Shown here: positions 23,280 to 33,874 of the stretch, in pieces
Numbering within the stretch: the first letter of the stretch is position 1
Layout of the letters: every line of letters starts with the position of its first letter
Source of the DNA: Phyto melanocephala
Lineage: Eukaryota > Arthropoda > Insecta > Diptera > Rhinophoridae
Direction of reading: 5' to 3'
Length of the DNA: 64,000 bases
Assembly (NCBI GenBank): GCA_941918925.1
Contig: OW799236.1
Location: 12,437,474-12,501,473, forward strand
Position numbers and translations under genes: made by a program
The notes under the pieces: model-generated
Database searches by the model: none
The model's input: only the letters and a program-made list of their open reading frames with translations
What the model was told of the DNA's origin: nothing

Positions 23280-25556
23280 TTACTGTTGTGCAAAAAAAAA
23301 ATCAAATAAAAAATGTTTAAAGCTATTTGCGTTGCTATTGAGTTGTTGAGTTTGGGGAAGAATATTCCAAAGACGCGCCGCGTGTATAAAGAAGTGCCAT
23401 TCAGATACAAGAAGACGGTGTAAAGGAATTATAATCCTTTTCCCTCTAAGCGATCTGGCAAGCCTTATCTTGTCTATAAGATATTGAGGAGCTTCTGAAT
23501 AAATAATCTTATGCAAAAATAATAGAACGCGTATGTTAAGAAGATTGTCAAAGGAAACACCGTAAAGTTGAGCGGAAAAATTAGAAGCATGGTCATATCT
23601 TCTCAAGCCATACACATATCTAATTATGTTATTATATAAAACGTTTAATTTCCTTTTACTAATTGAGTCGCAGCTTGCAAAAAGCTCACAGCCGTAAATT
23701 AAACCTGGAAGAAGATAGGATTTTGCAAGAAGCTTCCTTATCCCTATGGGAGTAAAATATTGTGTCGGCCAAAGGCACCTTAGCTTAATGTAAATTTGGC
23801 CTACGAGTGTATTAACATGGTTTGTCCAAGTAAGTGTATTATTAAACACTATTCCAAGGTTTTTTGCAACATTAACGATGTTGATCCTTTCCCCATTTAT
23901 TAGAATGTTAACATCGATAACAGGATCGATCGTTTTCTTCCGAATTATTAGGCACTTTGATTTATGGGGGTTTAAACAAAGACCATTCGCTGTTGCCCAA
24001 CGAAAAATTCTATCCAAATCATCATTAACCCTAACAACACTTTCATCAATAGATCGTACTGGACTGCTCAAATATAACTGTACATCATCTGCATACATGT
24101 GAACTTTGCAATGCAAAAGCTGTTTTGGCAAATCATTGGCATAAATTGAAAAAAGTAGTGGTCCCAGAATGGACCCTTGTGGCACACCTCTTGTTAAAGG
24201 TTTTAAAGATGATAGAAAATTATTAGAAGATACAAATTGCAAACGATTCGAAAGATATGAAGACAAAAGACGTGTTGAATTGTTAGAGAAATTAAAGAAG
24301 TGCCGAAGCTTGTTGCAAAGTGTTCCATGGTCAACAGTGTCGAAGGCTTTTGAGTGGTCAAGAAGAATTAAGAAATTTAATTTTCCTTCATCCAGTTCAC
24401 GTCGTATATTTTCAGAGACATCCAATAAGGCAGATACACAGCTATGGTTAGAGCGAAAACCTGATTGATTTTCAGACAATAATTTTTTCCCTTTTATATG
24501 TCCCGAAATTTGAATTTGTAGAATCTTTTCTAGCACCTTAGACAAATAACACAAGATAGCTATTGGCCTAAATTCTGAATTTGTTTTCGGTATAGGAACT
24601 ACCCTTGCACATTTCCATCTGTTCGGAAAAGTACTGGTCATTATTATGGTGTTAAATAAATGTGTTATATATGGCAGGAGTACTGGAAGTAATATCTGAA
24701 TAAATTTTGGGTGCATATTGTCGCAGCCCACTGCATTTGACTTAATTAATTTAAAACATGAATAAACTTCAGAATGACTCACGCAAGAGAAATTAAAGAC
24801 ATTATGACCAATATCAAAATCGTTTGACTCTAAATTGGGAAAATTATAAAAACTTTCGTCTGCCGCTACAAAAGGTATATTCATGAAGATACTATTTAGC
24901 TCTTCAACATCTACTTGGTCATTAAGAACGTTTTGTGTACTACCAATACCAATTTCCCGAATGTATTTCCATGTTCGCTTGGAACCAGCTGCAGAGCCAA
25001 AACGTCTCGAATAAAACTCAGTTTTTGCAATTCTAATGCTCATATTCACTTTTTTTCTGGCAGCTTTAAATACTTCCTTCAACTCAGGGGTTCTGAAACG
25101 TTTCCACCTTAAGTATGCAAGGTCCCTCTTATGAATTAGAAACTTTATATAAGAAGAAAACCAAGGTCTTGTACTAGCGGATGTACTTATAGATTTAACT
25201 GGAACTGTGTTTTCATACAAATGCTGAATACTGTTTTCAATAAATAATACTTGGTCATCTACAGATGGCATATAGTAAACCTGTTCCCAATCGATATATG
25301 ATATATTTTCCTGTAGTAAACTATAGTTTATGTTCCTAAAATCGCGAAAATAAATTTTCTTTTGTGACAGAGGAATTCTAAAGTTGTATGTCAAAAATAT
25401 TAAATCATGTTTCGAAAAACATGAGGCAGACACCTGGTCATATAATAAAATGTTTGATATGTTGGAAACAAAGAAAATGTCAAGCAAAGTTCTATTGGTT
25501 GTAGTATGGTGTGTTGGATTAACTGTATTGGTGGGAGTAAGTCCAAAAGATAGCAT
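23280..25556 (-). CDS. Reverse transcriptase (ORF2) of a CR1/Jockey-type non-LTR element
   Basis: Encodes the polymerase that copies retrotransposon RNA at a nicked chromosomal target. The first 60 or so residues are the end of an AP-type endonuclease (TLLDIFFVS, SKHDLIF with the terminal His-Asp). A linker follows (about 60-230), then the RT core: ARVVPIPK, RPIAIL and LSENQSGFR in the fingers, LLDHSKAFDTVDH in the palm (about 400), GVPQGSILGPLLFSIYANDL (about 456-475), the catalytic YADD (about 490), and a thumb up to residue 758. The frame is open without a stop and remains open upstream to 25658, adding VIITGDFN, the endonuclease GDFN motif. A TAA (25659-25661) interrupts it there, so the ATG at 25556 is internal to the domain and is not a natural start. 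RT residues look intact, but without the endonuclease N-terminus autonomous retrotransposition is unlikely. CR1 versus Jockey placement needs a tree. Confidence 0.9.
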   Translation of the reverse strand: MLSFGLTPTNTVNPTHHTTTNRTLLDIFFVSNISNILLYDQVSASCFSKHDLIFLTYNFRIPLSQKKIYFRDFRNINYSLLQENISYIDWEQVYYMPSVDDQVLFIENSIQHLYENTVPVKSISTSASTRPWFSSYIKFLIHKRDLAYLRWKRFRTPELKEVFKAARKKVNMSIRIAKTEFYSRRFGSAAGSKRTWKYIREIGIGSTQNVLNDQVDVEELNSIFMNIPFVAADESFYNFPNLESNDFDIGHNVFNFSCVSHSEVYSCFKLIKSNAVGCDNMHPKFIQILLPVLLPYITHLFNTIIMTSTFPNRWKCARVVPIPKTNSEFRPIAILCYLSKVLEKILQIQISGHIKGKKLLSENQSGFRSNHSCVSALLDVSENIRRELDEGKLNFLILLDHSKAFDTVDHGTLCNKLRHFFNFSNNSTRLLSSYLSNRLQFVSSNNFLSSLKPLTRGVPQGSILGPLLFSIYANDLPKQLLHCKVHMYADDVQLYLSSPVRSIDESVVRVNDDLDRIFRWATANGLCLNPHKSKCLIIRKKTIDPVIDVNILINGERINIVNVAKNLGIVFNNTLTWTNHVNTLVGQIYIKLRCLWPTQYFTPIGIRKLLAKSYLLPGLIYGCELFASCDSISKRKLNVLYNNIIRYVYGLRRYDHASNFSAQLYGVSFDNLLNIRVLLFLHKIIYSEAPQYLIDKIRLARSLRGKRIIIPLHRLLVSEWHFFIHAARLWNILPQTQQLNSNANSFKHFLFDFFFAQQ

Positions 25557-25558
25557 AT

Positions 25559-25830
25559 TTTCAATTAAAACTGATTCTAAAAGAAGATTCGAATTAAAGT
25601 CCCCAGTTATTATTACCTCATTATATTCAACGGCAAGTGAATATAAATTGTATACTACTTATTTCATTTCTTTTATAAAAGAGATCTCCAAATGAAGATG
25701 TGGTAAATATTCCTTTTGTAGTTTTCTTGCACCCCTCTCTTTTACTTAACCAAACCTTTGCCAATAAAAGATCATATAAGGATGTCGAGCCTTACGGAAG
25801 TTGGAAGAGTAACTGAAGCCTTGTTAGTAT
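25559..25830 (-). pseudogene. Broken endonuclease portion of the same retrotransposon
   Basis: In frame with the RT, a 34-codon extension holds GDFN. Further upstream LPHLHLEISFIKEMK precedes the TAA stop at 25659, then a frameshift leads to LYDLLLAKVWLSK. Both resemble mid-endonuclease segments (a V-x-VWL strand and a Y-x-PPH loop). At least one stop and one frameshift therefore separate these pieces from the open RT frame. Confidence 0.55.
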
Positions 25831-25834
25831 TAAA

Positions 25835-27110
25835 CTAGCGAATGATTGTACTATCATATAAAAAGTCATATTATGTGAAGAGGAAAAAGAAGAACAAGAA
25901 AAAATACTTGAACAAGATAAGTTGGAGGCTAAAAAAAATTACAACTTGACTAATAAAAGAGGTCAACCCGATTTTTGAGGACCGTGTTTTCTTAGTTAAT
26001 TTGTGTACATCTAATACGGAGCTCCAAAGCCTAAAAGATAACTTTTTTTGGATTGCCACTGTATCTTAAAAGAAGAATAAGAAATATAAAACTTTTTTTG
26101 GAAAAAATTTCATTCAAACAGCACCAGAGGTCATTGTGTATTGATTAAAAAATGGTGAACTTTTTACTGCATCAACAACATGAATACACTTGATATCACC
26201 ATTTTCTTTATCTGTGGAATAATAAATAAATTTGGCTTATTTTATTTTAAATATTTGAATTTATTACAATCAAATATAAAATTTAAAATTTTAATATTTG
26301 TTGATAAAACCTCATGAAGATCTCCGAAACTATATAATCAATAAGGACACGGTTATTTGGTTTCCGATCTATCTTTGTTTTTTTTTTTTAAATTTAACAA
26401 GTTCTCGAGTACATGCAAACTATATGTTGCAGCATCTTATTTTTTCTATATAAAGAAAATCTCAAGATACAAGATCAATTAAAAAAAAGCAATAAATTGA
26501 CTACGAAATCTTAGACCTGATATACAAAGTTAAATTTTGTTTGTCTGTGTAGTTTTATGAGCTTGTAAATCATGTGTTTAATCTGCTCACTGTTTTATAA
26601 CAGCAGACAGAGATACCCTTTTTATTTGAACGCAGTTAGTGCCTAAACCATGTAGACATTTAAATTTCCACTTAAAAAAATTCTTTAAATTAAAAAAAGA
26701 TGCTTAATAGCCGTTTTTAATATTTTTTTACGCAGATAATATTCACTAAATGTTGTCTTAAGCCTTACAATCTTCCAAACCTATTGACTCTCCCAACAGT
26801 TACTTTCGCCCAACATTGAGATTCACTATTAAAAGTACTTTTGCTGTTTTGCTAGTAAATAGGTAAAAATTACACTTCATTTGCATTTGTCTTGCAGAAG
26901 TTTTACAACATTAAAACTTTATGTGCCACTAACTGGAAACGAGGGGGGCATGCAATTCAAAACTGCGAAATTAAAACACACTAATAGTTTTAAATTAACA
27001 CAACAAAAACAAAAAACAAAAAAAGATGATTGAAAACTTTATTATTATTTTATTTTTAACAAAGTGTTAAAAAAATTTTCCAAAAAATATTTGATTTTAA
27101 GTTTTAAAAT
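25835..27110. other. AT-rich DNA before the candidate exon
   Basis: No motif-bearing frame. If the acceptor at 27131 is real, this would be the 3' part of an intron. A pyrimidine tract (CTCTCTTTTTCTTACAG) lies at its end. Confidence 0.35.
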
Positions 27111-27133
27111 GTTTTTCTCTCTTTTTCTTACAG

Positions 27134-27227
27134 TTTCCTACTTGATGGTGATGAACCAGAAGTGGTTGTGTTGTTGATGTTTGACGCTGAATTTGATGAA
27201 GATAGTGTTTTAAGTGCACAATTTTAA
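27134..27227 (+). CDS. Candidate terminal exon of an unidentified host gene
   Basis: A textbook acceptor, CTCTCTTTTTCTTACAG (27117-27133), precedes an open frame of 30 codons plus stop. One leftover base (27134) starts the exon, then the codons read FLLDGDEPEVVVLLMFDAEF followed by DEDSVLSAQF and TAA (27225-27227). The peptide is strongly acidic (9 Asp/Glu, no Lys or Arg), and the stretch is less AT-rich than its surroundings. An AATAAA occurs at 27489-27494, which would give a 3' UTR of about 280 nt. I do not recognise the protein. The splice site, phase and poly(A) signal together support a last exon, but the frame is short and could be chance. Any upstream exons lie outside what I can recognise here. 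Confidence 0.35.
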
Positions 27228-27488
27228 GAAATTAATGATGCTGTTAGAGATGCAAGTTTGAAATTTAGTTAACCAAAAGAAAAAAAAACTTAAATTCAGT
27301 AGAGGGAACTTTAAGACTTTTTGCCCATAACAGTTTATTTAGAGTTGAGCATAGGAAGGGTTATAAAATCGTACATAAAACTAATGTTGTATGCATGACA
27401 GAAATAGTTTTTGTTGAAGGGTTTTAATTGAAAATTTGGTAAAACTCTGAGAGAAGGGAAATGCTAGCACTGAATTTTATAGGAGTTA

Positions 27489-27494
27489 AATAAA
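27489..27494 (+). promoter_or_regulatory. Candidate poly(A) signal AATAAA
   Basis: Lies 262 bp after the candidate terminal-exon stop. AATAAA is frequent by chance in DNA this AT-rich, so this counts only together with the exon. Confidence 0.25.
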
Positions 27495-27530
27495 ACATAA
27501 TTAATTTTTAATTTAAATGTGGCTAAGTTA

Positions 27531-28307
27531 AAGGAGGGACAAAAGAAATCACCCTATTGGAAGATACTATTATTTTTGCAAATAACGGCCAATGTAAAAT
27601 CTGTTTTGACATTTGTGCGATGAGGCTCATTTCCACCTCAGCAAGTATGTGAACCTGCAAAACTATCGTTTAGGGGGCACCGAAAATCCACGAGTAATGC
27701 CCGAGGAGCCTCCCAATACACCCGCTAAAAGTTACTGCATGGTGCTCTGTTTACGCATTTTTTTCGAGGACGCCGCTGGTCAAACGACAATTTTGAACGG
27801 TGCTCGCTATAGGGCCATGATAGCCGAGTTTTTCTGCCGCACTTAAACGAATTAGTACTTGAGGAAATGTGGTTCCAACAGGACGGAGCAACGGCACATA
27901 TTGCGCGAGCCACAATCGATATTCTAAAGGCAGCGTTCCCGGGTCGCTTTATCTCTTGTTTTGGCGATTGACATTGGCGCGCAAGATCGCCCAATTAAAC
28001 CGTTTCAGACTTTTTTGTGGGAGTTTTTGAAGTCCAGTGTTTACAAACCCGAGACTCTGGAGGCCCTCAAGCACAACATTCGATACGAGTGCGAGAATCT
28101 GTCGCCGAAATAATGAAAAATGCCATAAAACGATCCCGTATAGCAATCAATTGTGACGGCGCCCATTTGGCCGATATCATCTTCTCGAGTTGAGCAATAA
28201 AATTCTAAAGTTTCAAATAAACACAATCAAAAACAGAATCGAAGTTTTTCATTTAGAAAAAAAAATGAGAGCCAAACAACATTGCATGACTTCTTTTGGT
28301 CCACCTT
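27531..28307 (+). mobile_element. Tc1/mariner-superfamily fossil, 777 bp
   Basis: Imperfect terminal inverted repeats: AAGGAGGGACAAAAGAAATC on the left and, on the reverse strand from the right, AAGGTGGACCAAAAGAAGTC. TA flanks both ends (27529-27530, 28308-28309). It is a deletion derivative of a roughly 1.2-1.3 kb element. Only about 80 bp separate the left TIR from the first catalytic block, so the DNA-binding N-terminus is lost. The related elements at 45.7 and 53.3 kb have similar TIRs. Confidence 0.85.
27613..28196 (+). pseudogene. mariner-type transposase remnant
   Basis: The pieces, in order, are: CDEAHFHLSKYVNLQNYR (first catalytic Asp), GTENPRV, VNG-like LNGARYRAMIAEF, then after a frameshift WFQQDGATAHIARATIDIL (second catalytic Asp), and finally a damaged RARSPN-stop-TVSDFF, where the family has RSPD-LTPLDFF. 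The third catalytic Asp is thus Asn, followed by stops. The tail CENLSPE-like and GAHLADIIFSS end matches this insect/cnidarian-type Tc1/mariner group. Frameshifts and stops make it nonfunctional. Confidence 0.75.
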
Positions 28308-28332
28308 ATATTACACCGCTTAAGGGTCATAT

Positions 28333-28380
28333 GACGGCATTGCATTGCATGCGAAATTAGAAAACTTCTATTAGAATTTC
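28333..28380 (+). repeat. Half copy of the 38.45-kb palindromic MITE
   Basis: ACGGCATTGCATTGCATGCG then AAATTAGAAAACTTCTATTA follows the left half of the element at 38452-38586 (ACGGCATTCG..., AAATTCGAAAATTCTTATTA), with mismatches. It sits 25 bp outside the mariner fossil. Confidence 0.4.
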
Positions 28381-28479
28381 GTTATTAATACATCGAAAAT
28401 TTGGACGTTTGAGTTATGTTTCAATAGCTCTCGAACATCCTTATTTTCCAGTATCTCAGTTTTATAACTCATGAGTTTT

Positions 28480-29065
28480 AATTCAGTTTAAAATTTTAAT
28501 GTTTAGTTCTAGTTTAGTTAGAGTTTAATTGATTGAAATCTTAGTTCAGTTTAATCCAGTTTTAGTTTAAATTCCATTCCATTTCTGTTTATATGGAGTT
28601 TAAGAATAGTTTTACTTCAGACCTGTTTCAATTCTAGTGCAACTATTACTCAGTTTAAGTTCAGTTCTAGTGAAGTTCTAGTTCACTTCTAGTTTACTTT
28701 TAGATTATATCTAGTTCGACTCAAGTTTATTTCGATTCCAGATTTAGTTTAGTTCAAGAGTAGTTTTAATTGAATTCAAATACAGCTTTACTTTAGTAAA
28801 AGTTTCAGTTTATCTAAATTCAAATTCAATTGCCATTCTAATCAAGTTGCAAATCAGTTCTAAATCATATTCCATTTTAATTCGGTTCCCATTCAATTCT
28901 TTTTCACTATTAAAACCACTGTATCAAAACTCAAGTTTAGACCTACACTCCTGACAAGAATTTCGCTTTAGTTCTGTTTAAATTCTAAATTCTTAATCCT
29001 AGAAAAATCGTAATTTAATTCCAATCTCGTTCTACTCTTAAAATGTCTTCATTCCATATACCTCA
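28480..29065 (-). repeat. Degenerate hexamer satellite (AGTTCT/AGTTTA type), block 1
   Basis: About 580 bp dominated by variants of AGTTC, TTCAGTTT and TTCTAGTTTAGTT at roughly 6 or 12-bp spacing. On the reverse strand this reads as GAACTA/GAACTG, the same motif found at 39.6, 40.4, 43.3 and 51.2 kb. Units are highly diverged and no two adjacent ones are identical for long. Confidence 0.7.
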
Positions 29066-29099
29066 GTTGAAAATCAATTCGCCTCAAAACCGATTTATT

Positions 29100-30930
29100 T
29101 TTATAAAAATATTTACTTCTACCAAAAATATAATAACTATAAAGTTGTTTGCTGTTAACTGAAGCACATGTCACTTTATTATCATTTCTTTTGAAAGTTC
29201 TTTACCTTGTAGTAAAACTAACGGAAATAATGTTCTTTGTTAACAAGTTTTTCATTAAAAATTCCTAATAGTATATTGTTGCCTCAATGTCTTATACCAA
29301 TCCGCTTCACCACTTACCTTAAAGTGTTTTAAACAAAATACATATTTTATGCAAATATCCTTATTTCTTATTGCTACTTAATAAAAAAAAAAACAACACT
29401 GATTGTCTTTGCGGAAAATCATAACAACCGTTACAAGCATTCTTTCAACGACAACTATAATAATAATAATAACACTAATATGTATGAAGTAAAATAGGAA
29501 TTTGTATTTTAACAGGGGTGTTTTATCCTTTTGTCTTGTTTTTGTTGCTATAATTACAAGTTATAAATTGCAACACTTGCATTATTTAACATGAAAGTGT
29601 GAAAAGCCGTTTAGCTCGAGTATGGAAATGTGGCGTTTTAATCTATTGTTTAATAAATGATGAAAGGCCTTAAGTATGTTTGTTTATTTATATTTGTTTT
29701 GCGTTTTTCCAACCCTAATTACAGTATGCGTAACATATCCTGCACTAACAGTGGGAAAAACCTTAAAAAAGGCGTACAATTTTAAAGATACTAGTATGAA
29801 ATTGTTAAAAATTATGTTGTTATTCATGATTATAATTTGGTTTAAGATTTTCCGACCACTGTTGTCCTTTACATACCCCTAGAGTCTTCAAAAGCCTTCA
29901 CAAATGCGTATACGCTGCTTCAATTCAGGTTTGCAAAAGAAAACAACATCAAGCAGCAAAACAACTCCTTACAATAAAGGTGCAACATTATGTCAAGTGG
30001 TTGGTTTTGTTGCCACTAAAGCTTTTTTTACCTTAAAACAAACTGTGACTCTTCAGGTTTATAAGTTTATTTATAATTTTTCCCCCATTATTCCATTCTC
30101 TCTAGAAAATAAATGTCAATTAAAGTAGGTGTTTATATTTCTATTTTCCATTTTAATATCAAGAGAAAAAATTAAATAAAAACAAAGAATAGGAAAAGTA
30201 CTTAAAGGTGCAACAACAAAAAATTGTAAAGAAATACAAGAAAAAAAAACAGTCGTAGTAGAAAATAAATATTTGATTTATGCAAGGCGTGTACAAAAAC
30301 CAGTAGAGAACCGGCGCTGTAAGAACAACCCATTCTACGTATTTGTCTTGGTATTAATGTTTATGAGTTTTATTTTTTCATTTTGTATTTCAATAGCTTG
30401 TTTTAATGGTTTTTATTTTTTCTATTTTACAAAAAGAAAATATGAAAACATTGTCGGTGAACTACACATCGTGTGCAGTAAAGTCCCTTGGAGGTATGCA
30501 ACAGTTTCTTATAGAAATTTGTATTCTTAATTTTTACTGTGATTTTGTTGTGTTTTTCGTGTGCGTTTTAGATGTTTAAATAAACAATTAGTATTAATGG
30601 AAAATTTAAGGTATGTGTGCTCCGTAAGTATGCAATAGTTTTTGTAAGAAAAATACTGATTAAATTACCATGAGCGTGTCATGTAGAAAAAAGAGTAGAA
30701 AACTTAGGTATAGTAGATTAGAATAAATATATATTTTTAAATTTTCATTTCTAGTAAGGGAAAATAATTTTGATTTTAAATTATAAATAAACACAATATA
30801 AATACACTTGCCGATTTAAAGGGTTTCATTATTTAGCGCTTATATAAGATATAATCGATATTTTTATTAATTAAAAAGGCCTACTGTTGCAACTATGTTT
30901 GGAACATAACAACGTGCAAATATTCAGCGT
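29100..30930. other. AT-rich DNA, nothing recognised
   Basis: Contains small open frames (for example 30273-30530 with a hydrophobic centre) lacking splice or motif support. Confidence 0.4.
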
Positions 30931-30942
30931 TGATTCTCTAGA

Positions 30943-31113
30943 TGGCACTCATCCGAGATATAATTTCTTTCTTAACTGATGCGCAGAAATCAATCAATGG
31001 TATAGGCAATGCTGCTTTGCGGCTAATTCGCATCAATCTAAGACTTAAAAAAAACTTAAAACATAATTCTGAAGATGATAAGTTGCACGAACGTGGCAGT
31101 CGTCTGTAAGCAC
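30943..31113 (+). other. Unrecognised 56-codon open frame
   Basis: ATG at 30943 opens a frame beginning MALIRDIISFLTDAQKSING and ending SEDDKLHERGSRL before TAA. Composition is less AT-rich than the flanks and the peptide is helix-like. The opposite strand also has a 94-codon frame (30938-31222), so one may be a shadow of the other. I do not recognise either; decayed transposon protein is the likeliest explanation. Confidence 0.2.
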
Positions 31114-31599
31114 CATTGCGGGAGATATATCGCTCACTGAATTTTGTCGTTAATAATTCGATTGTGTCGTATGCTGTACCGCATGTTGAGACTTTCAAAA
31201 GTATTTTTATATCATTGATCATTAGCGATGGTCAATGGGGCTTGATATAGTGTCTTTTTGTAAAGAAATGGGAAAATTACACCGTCGTCTTAAAACCGAA
31301 TTAAACAGATAATTTTTATAATAAAATTCTGACTCATGCATTGTTCAGTCTTCACACTCAATTAAATTCGGAATTTTGGCAAATTGGCACTACATCGGGC
31401 CAGAAGCGAATTTCAATAATAACTGTCATAGGCGCATACGAAGAATCGCATAAGAACATGTGATTTTATAAAAAAAAATCGTTTTTGAAGCGTGTATTTT
31501 TCCATGACTATATGGCATAGACTAACACTTTAAAGTGCGAAGCTAACTTTTCTCCTCCTTGAACAATTTTAAAAACCAAATGTGTTGTACCTACTGAAA

Positions 31600-31830
31600 A
31601 ATCTATATATTATAGTTAAAGTAAGTTATAGTTGTAGCTATAGCTCAGTTCTAGTTCAGTTTATTTTGGTTATAATTAAAATCTAAGTAAAATCTATGTT
31701 AACCTTCCTTGATTCTAATTCATTGCTTGATTCTTGGTCTAATTTAGATCAAAATAATTTTGAGCTTAATAAGAGCGCGATCAGTATTAGTTCAGTTTAA
31801 GTTTAACATTAATTTAGTTATACAATTCTC
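31600..31830 (-). repeat. Degenerate hexamer satellite, block 2
   Basis: Runs such as GTTGTAGCTATAGCTCAGTT and CTAGTTCAGTTTATTTTGGT show the same AGTTCT/AGTTTA periodic motif as the 28.5-kb block, same orientation, less dense. Confidence 0.5.
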
Positions 31831-32224
31831 GTCCTATATATCTGATAAGTCTAACAAAAGTATCGGCTAATTAGTTTACGAGTTTCTGGATATTGTTCGC
31901 TCCCCAAAAATTTTAATTAAAAGTGCCATAAATCGATACTGGTATCCATTACAGGTTACGAAATTTTCATTATCGATGAAGTAAGGCCCAATGATATTTT
32001 CAGATGTAATGGCATAAAGTACTACACATCTAATGGGGGTATTATTGACGTTTATGATCTCGGCTCTTAAATTTTCAAAACTCCAGATATTGAAGTTCTA
32101 ATTATTTACAAATTTATTCATATGAAAATGAGGTTCATCGCATAAAACTGGCCAACAATAGAAATTTAACTGCATAATATATACATTGCCGATTATCTGT
32201 GGGTTTTATATTATTGCACCAATT

Positions 32225-32915
32225 GCATTGGCTAATGTAGAAAGGAACTGTCAAGGATTGGTCAACGGGATGACGTTACTATAGTTTGGCTCCCTGCGCA
32301 TAAGGGCCACTATGGTAACGAGCGGGCTTATGAGCTAGCCAGGAGAGGATCTGTTTTGGATATCTCTAACGCAACTGTAGTTGCAATCTCGTTAGGGACT
32401 ATTAAAAGCAAAATCTCCAGACACTTTCTCCGGAAGGCGGATGATGTTGCGTGGGCAACATCATCGGCACGGCTTACGTGGCCCTCTTTTAATGTACGGC
32501 GTACAACTTACACGTTGCAACTCACTAGTCCAAGTCGGAGGGACATATCTAGGTTGCTGGTGGTATTGGCGGGTCACTGAATGTTAGGCAAACATGCAAG
32601 TCGACTCGGACTTCCATCAAACGACCATTATCGCAGCTGTCTGGATAGAGAGAAGGAGGGATCGGTTTTTCACCTTCTCCGCGAATGTCCTGTACTAGCG
32701 GCTAAGAGACACAGATTTCTGGGCGAACCTGTAGTGGATGGCCTCTCTGCGATATTTGAAGTTGGACTGAATTATCAGCTGAGATACCTTACTCTTTGAT
32801 TTATTTTGCGATACATTGGAGCTAACGAGTGATATAGTCCTGTCAAAACGGAGTCATACAGACTCCAATTAACTGTTTGCGTGCAGTGAACTACTACGTG
32901 AACCAACCAACAGTA
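32225..32915 (+). pseudogene. RNase H, CCHC tail and 3' UTR of a non-LTR retrotransposon
   Basis: From about 32265, DVTIVWLPAHKGHYGNERAY then ELARRGS is the end of an RNase H domain (His kept, the Asp of the usual NE-AADELA replaced by Tyr). The frame continues to a TGA at 32578-32580. Immediately downstream, in the same or an adjoining phase, MLGKHASRLGLPSNDHYRSC then FHLLRECPVLAAKRHRFLG gives the C-terminal C-x(n)-H-x4-C zinc-type motif, ending at TGA 32797-32799. The 3' UTR (to about 32915) has TGTCAAAACGGAGTCATACA, GACTCC and GTGAACTACTACG, shared with the copies at 19.1 and 21.5 kb. Upstream RT is missing. One premature stop makes it a pseudogene. Confidence 0.7.
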
Positions 32916-32919
32916 ATTC

Positions 32920-33874
32920 TGCGCGATAATGCCATACAAGCAATTCCTAGCTGAGCAGAAAACCTTCTGGTAGATATTTCGGATGTTTTATTAAAACTTT
33001 GCTTAACATGTTTAATATTTGCCACAGTTCAAATTAAAAGTGTAGACCATAGGTTAACGGCAAATCTCCTACGGTGTCATGTTGGTGGTGACAATAAACG
33101 AAGCAACCGCTAATTGCTTCAGAGTGCGAATATTCGACTTTTATGATAAACTCTTTGCGTTGAAGTAATCGATTGCTGATTGAAATAATAAAATTTTATT
33201 ATTCTGGATCTTTTTTCAGTTGTGATACACAGTTATTATTTATTAAATCTGAAGAAAAATATATAAAAACATATAAGTGCAGAATGTGTTCTTAAGCCCC
33301 ATGGTGACTTTTGACCCACCCTGAAAATTCCATAGATTTATTCTCTTTATACAATTCCTTTACATCAACAATATTTTTTTATATAAACATTTGCCTTAAA
33401 ATATGCTACAAAACTAATACTATAATCAAATAGAGAAAAACTTAATACTTACAAAATTTATTAGTTTTCTTTATCCAACTAAATCTTTAGCATTTAGCCT
33501 ACGACCCCTTAAAGACAGCCCTTATTTGTTAAATAAAAAATACTGTGATATAATTATGATAAACTATTGACACACATAATTGTGGTCATCGGTGTTAATA
33601 TTTTATATTTATTTATTTATGTATACTAGAAGGCAAAATAAATAAAATATACACAATTAAGGAGATTCTGGTCGGCAAGGACCGAATATAATATACACTG
33701 CACAACAATATATAGAACAAAAAAATATTACATTTATGAGCAGAATATGTATTGCAACTTCTTTATGAAGAGAGAATATTTGTAGGTGAATTATGAACGT
33801 TAAAATTCAGTTATTAGAGTATATTTATGTGGAGTTGCTTAGCCTCCACACAAATATAGTTATGAGGTGATTAA
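32920..33874. other. AT-rich DNA
   Basis: Nothing supported, apart from CTGGTCGGCAAGGACCGAAT then ATAATATACAC (about 33669-33700), which vaguely recalls the start of mini-me-like repeats in reverse. Confidence 0.35.

Larger units (their letters stand above)
23040..25830 (-). mobile_element. CR1/Jockey-type non-LTR retrotransposon, 5'-truncated
   Basis: The minus-strand element contains the 758-codon RT frame, a short 3' UTR (about 23083-23279) and a simple-sequence tail of TAAA/TAAAA units (23041-23082). This is a microsatellite 3' end of the kind used by some CR1/L2-group elements. Upstream of the RT frame, decayed endonuclease sequence runs to about 25830 in shifted frames (VWLSK and LPHLHLEI-like fragments) and then fades. 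No RNase H domain follows the RT, fitting the CR1/Jockey rather than the I/LOA group. No second copy exists in the window. Confidence 0.85.

Noticed and set aside
23878..24468. Plus-strand open frames opposite the RT gene
   Set aside because: They are antisense shadows of the long minus-strand RT frame and contain no motifs of their own.
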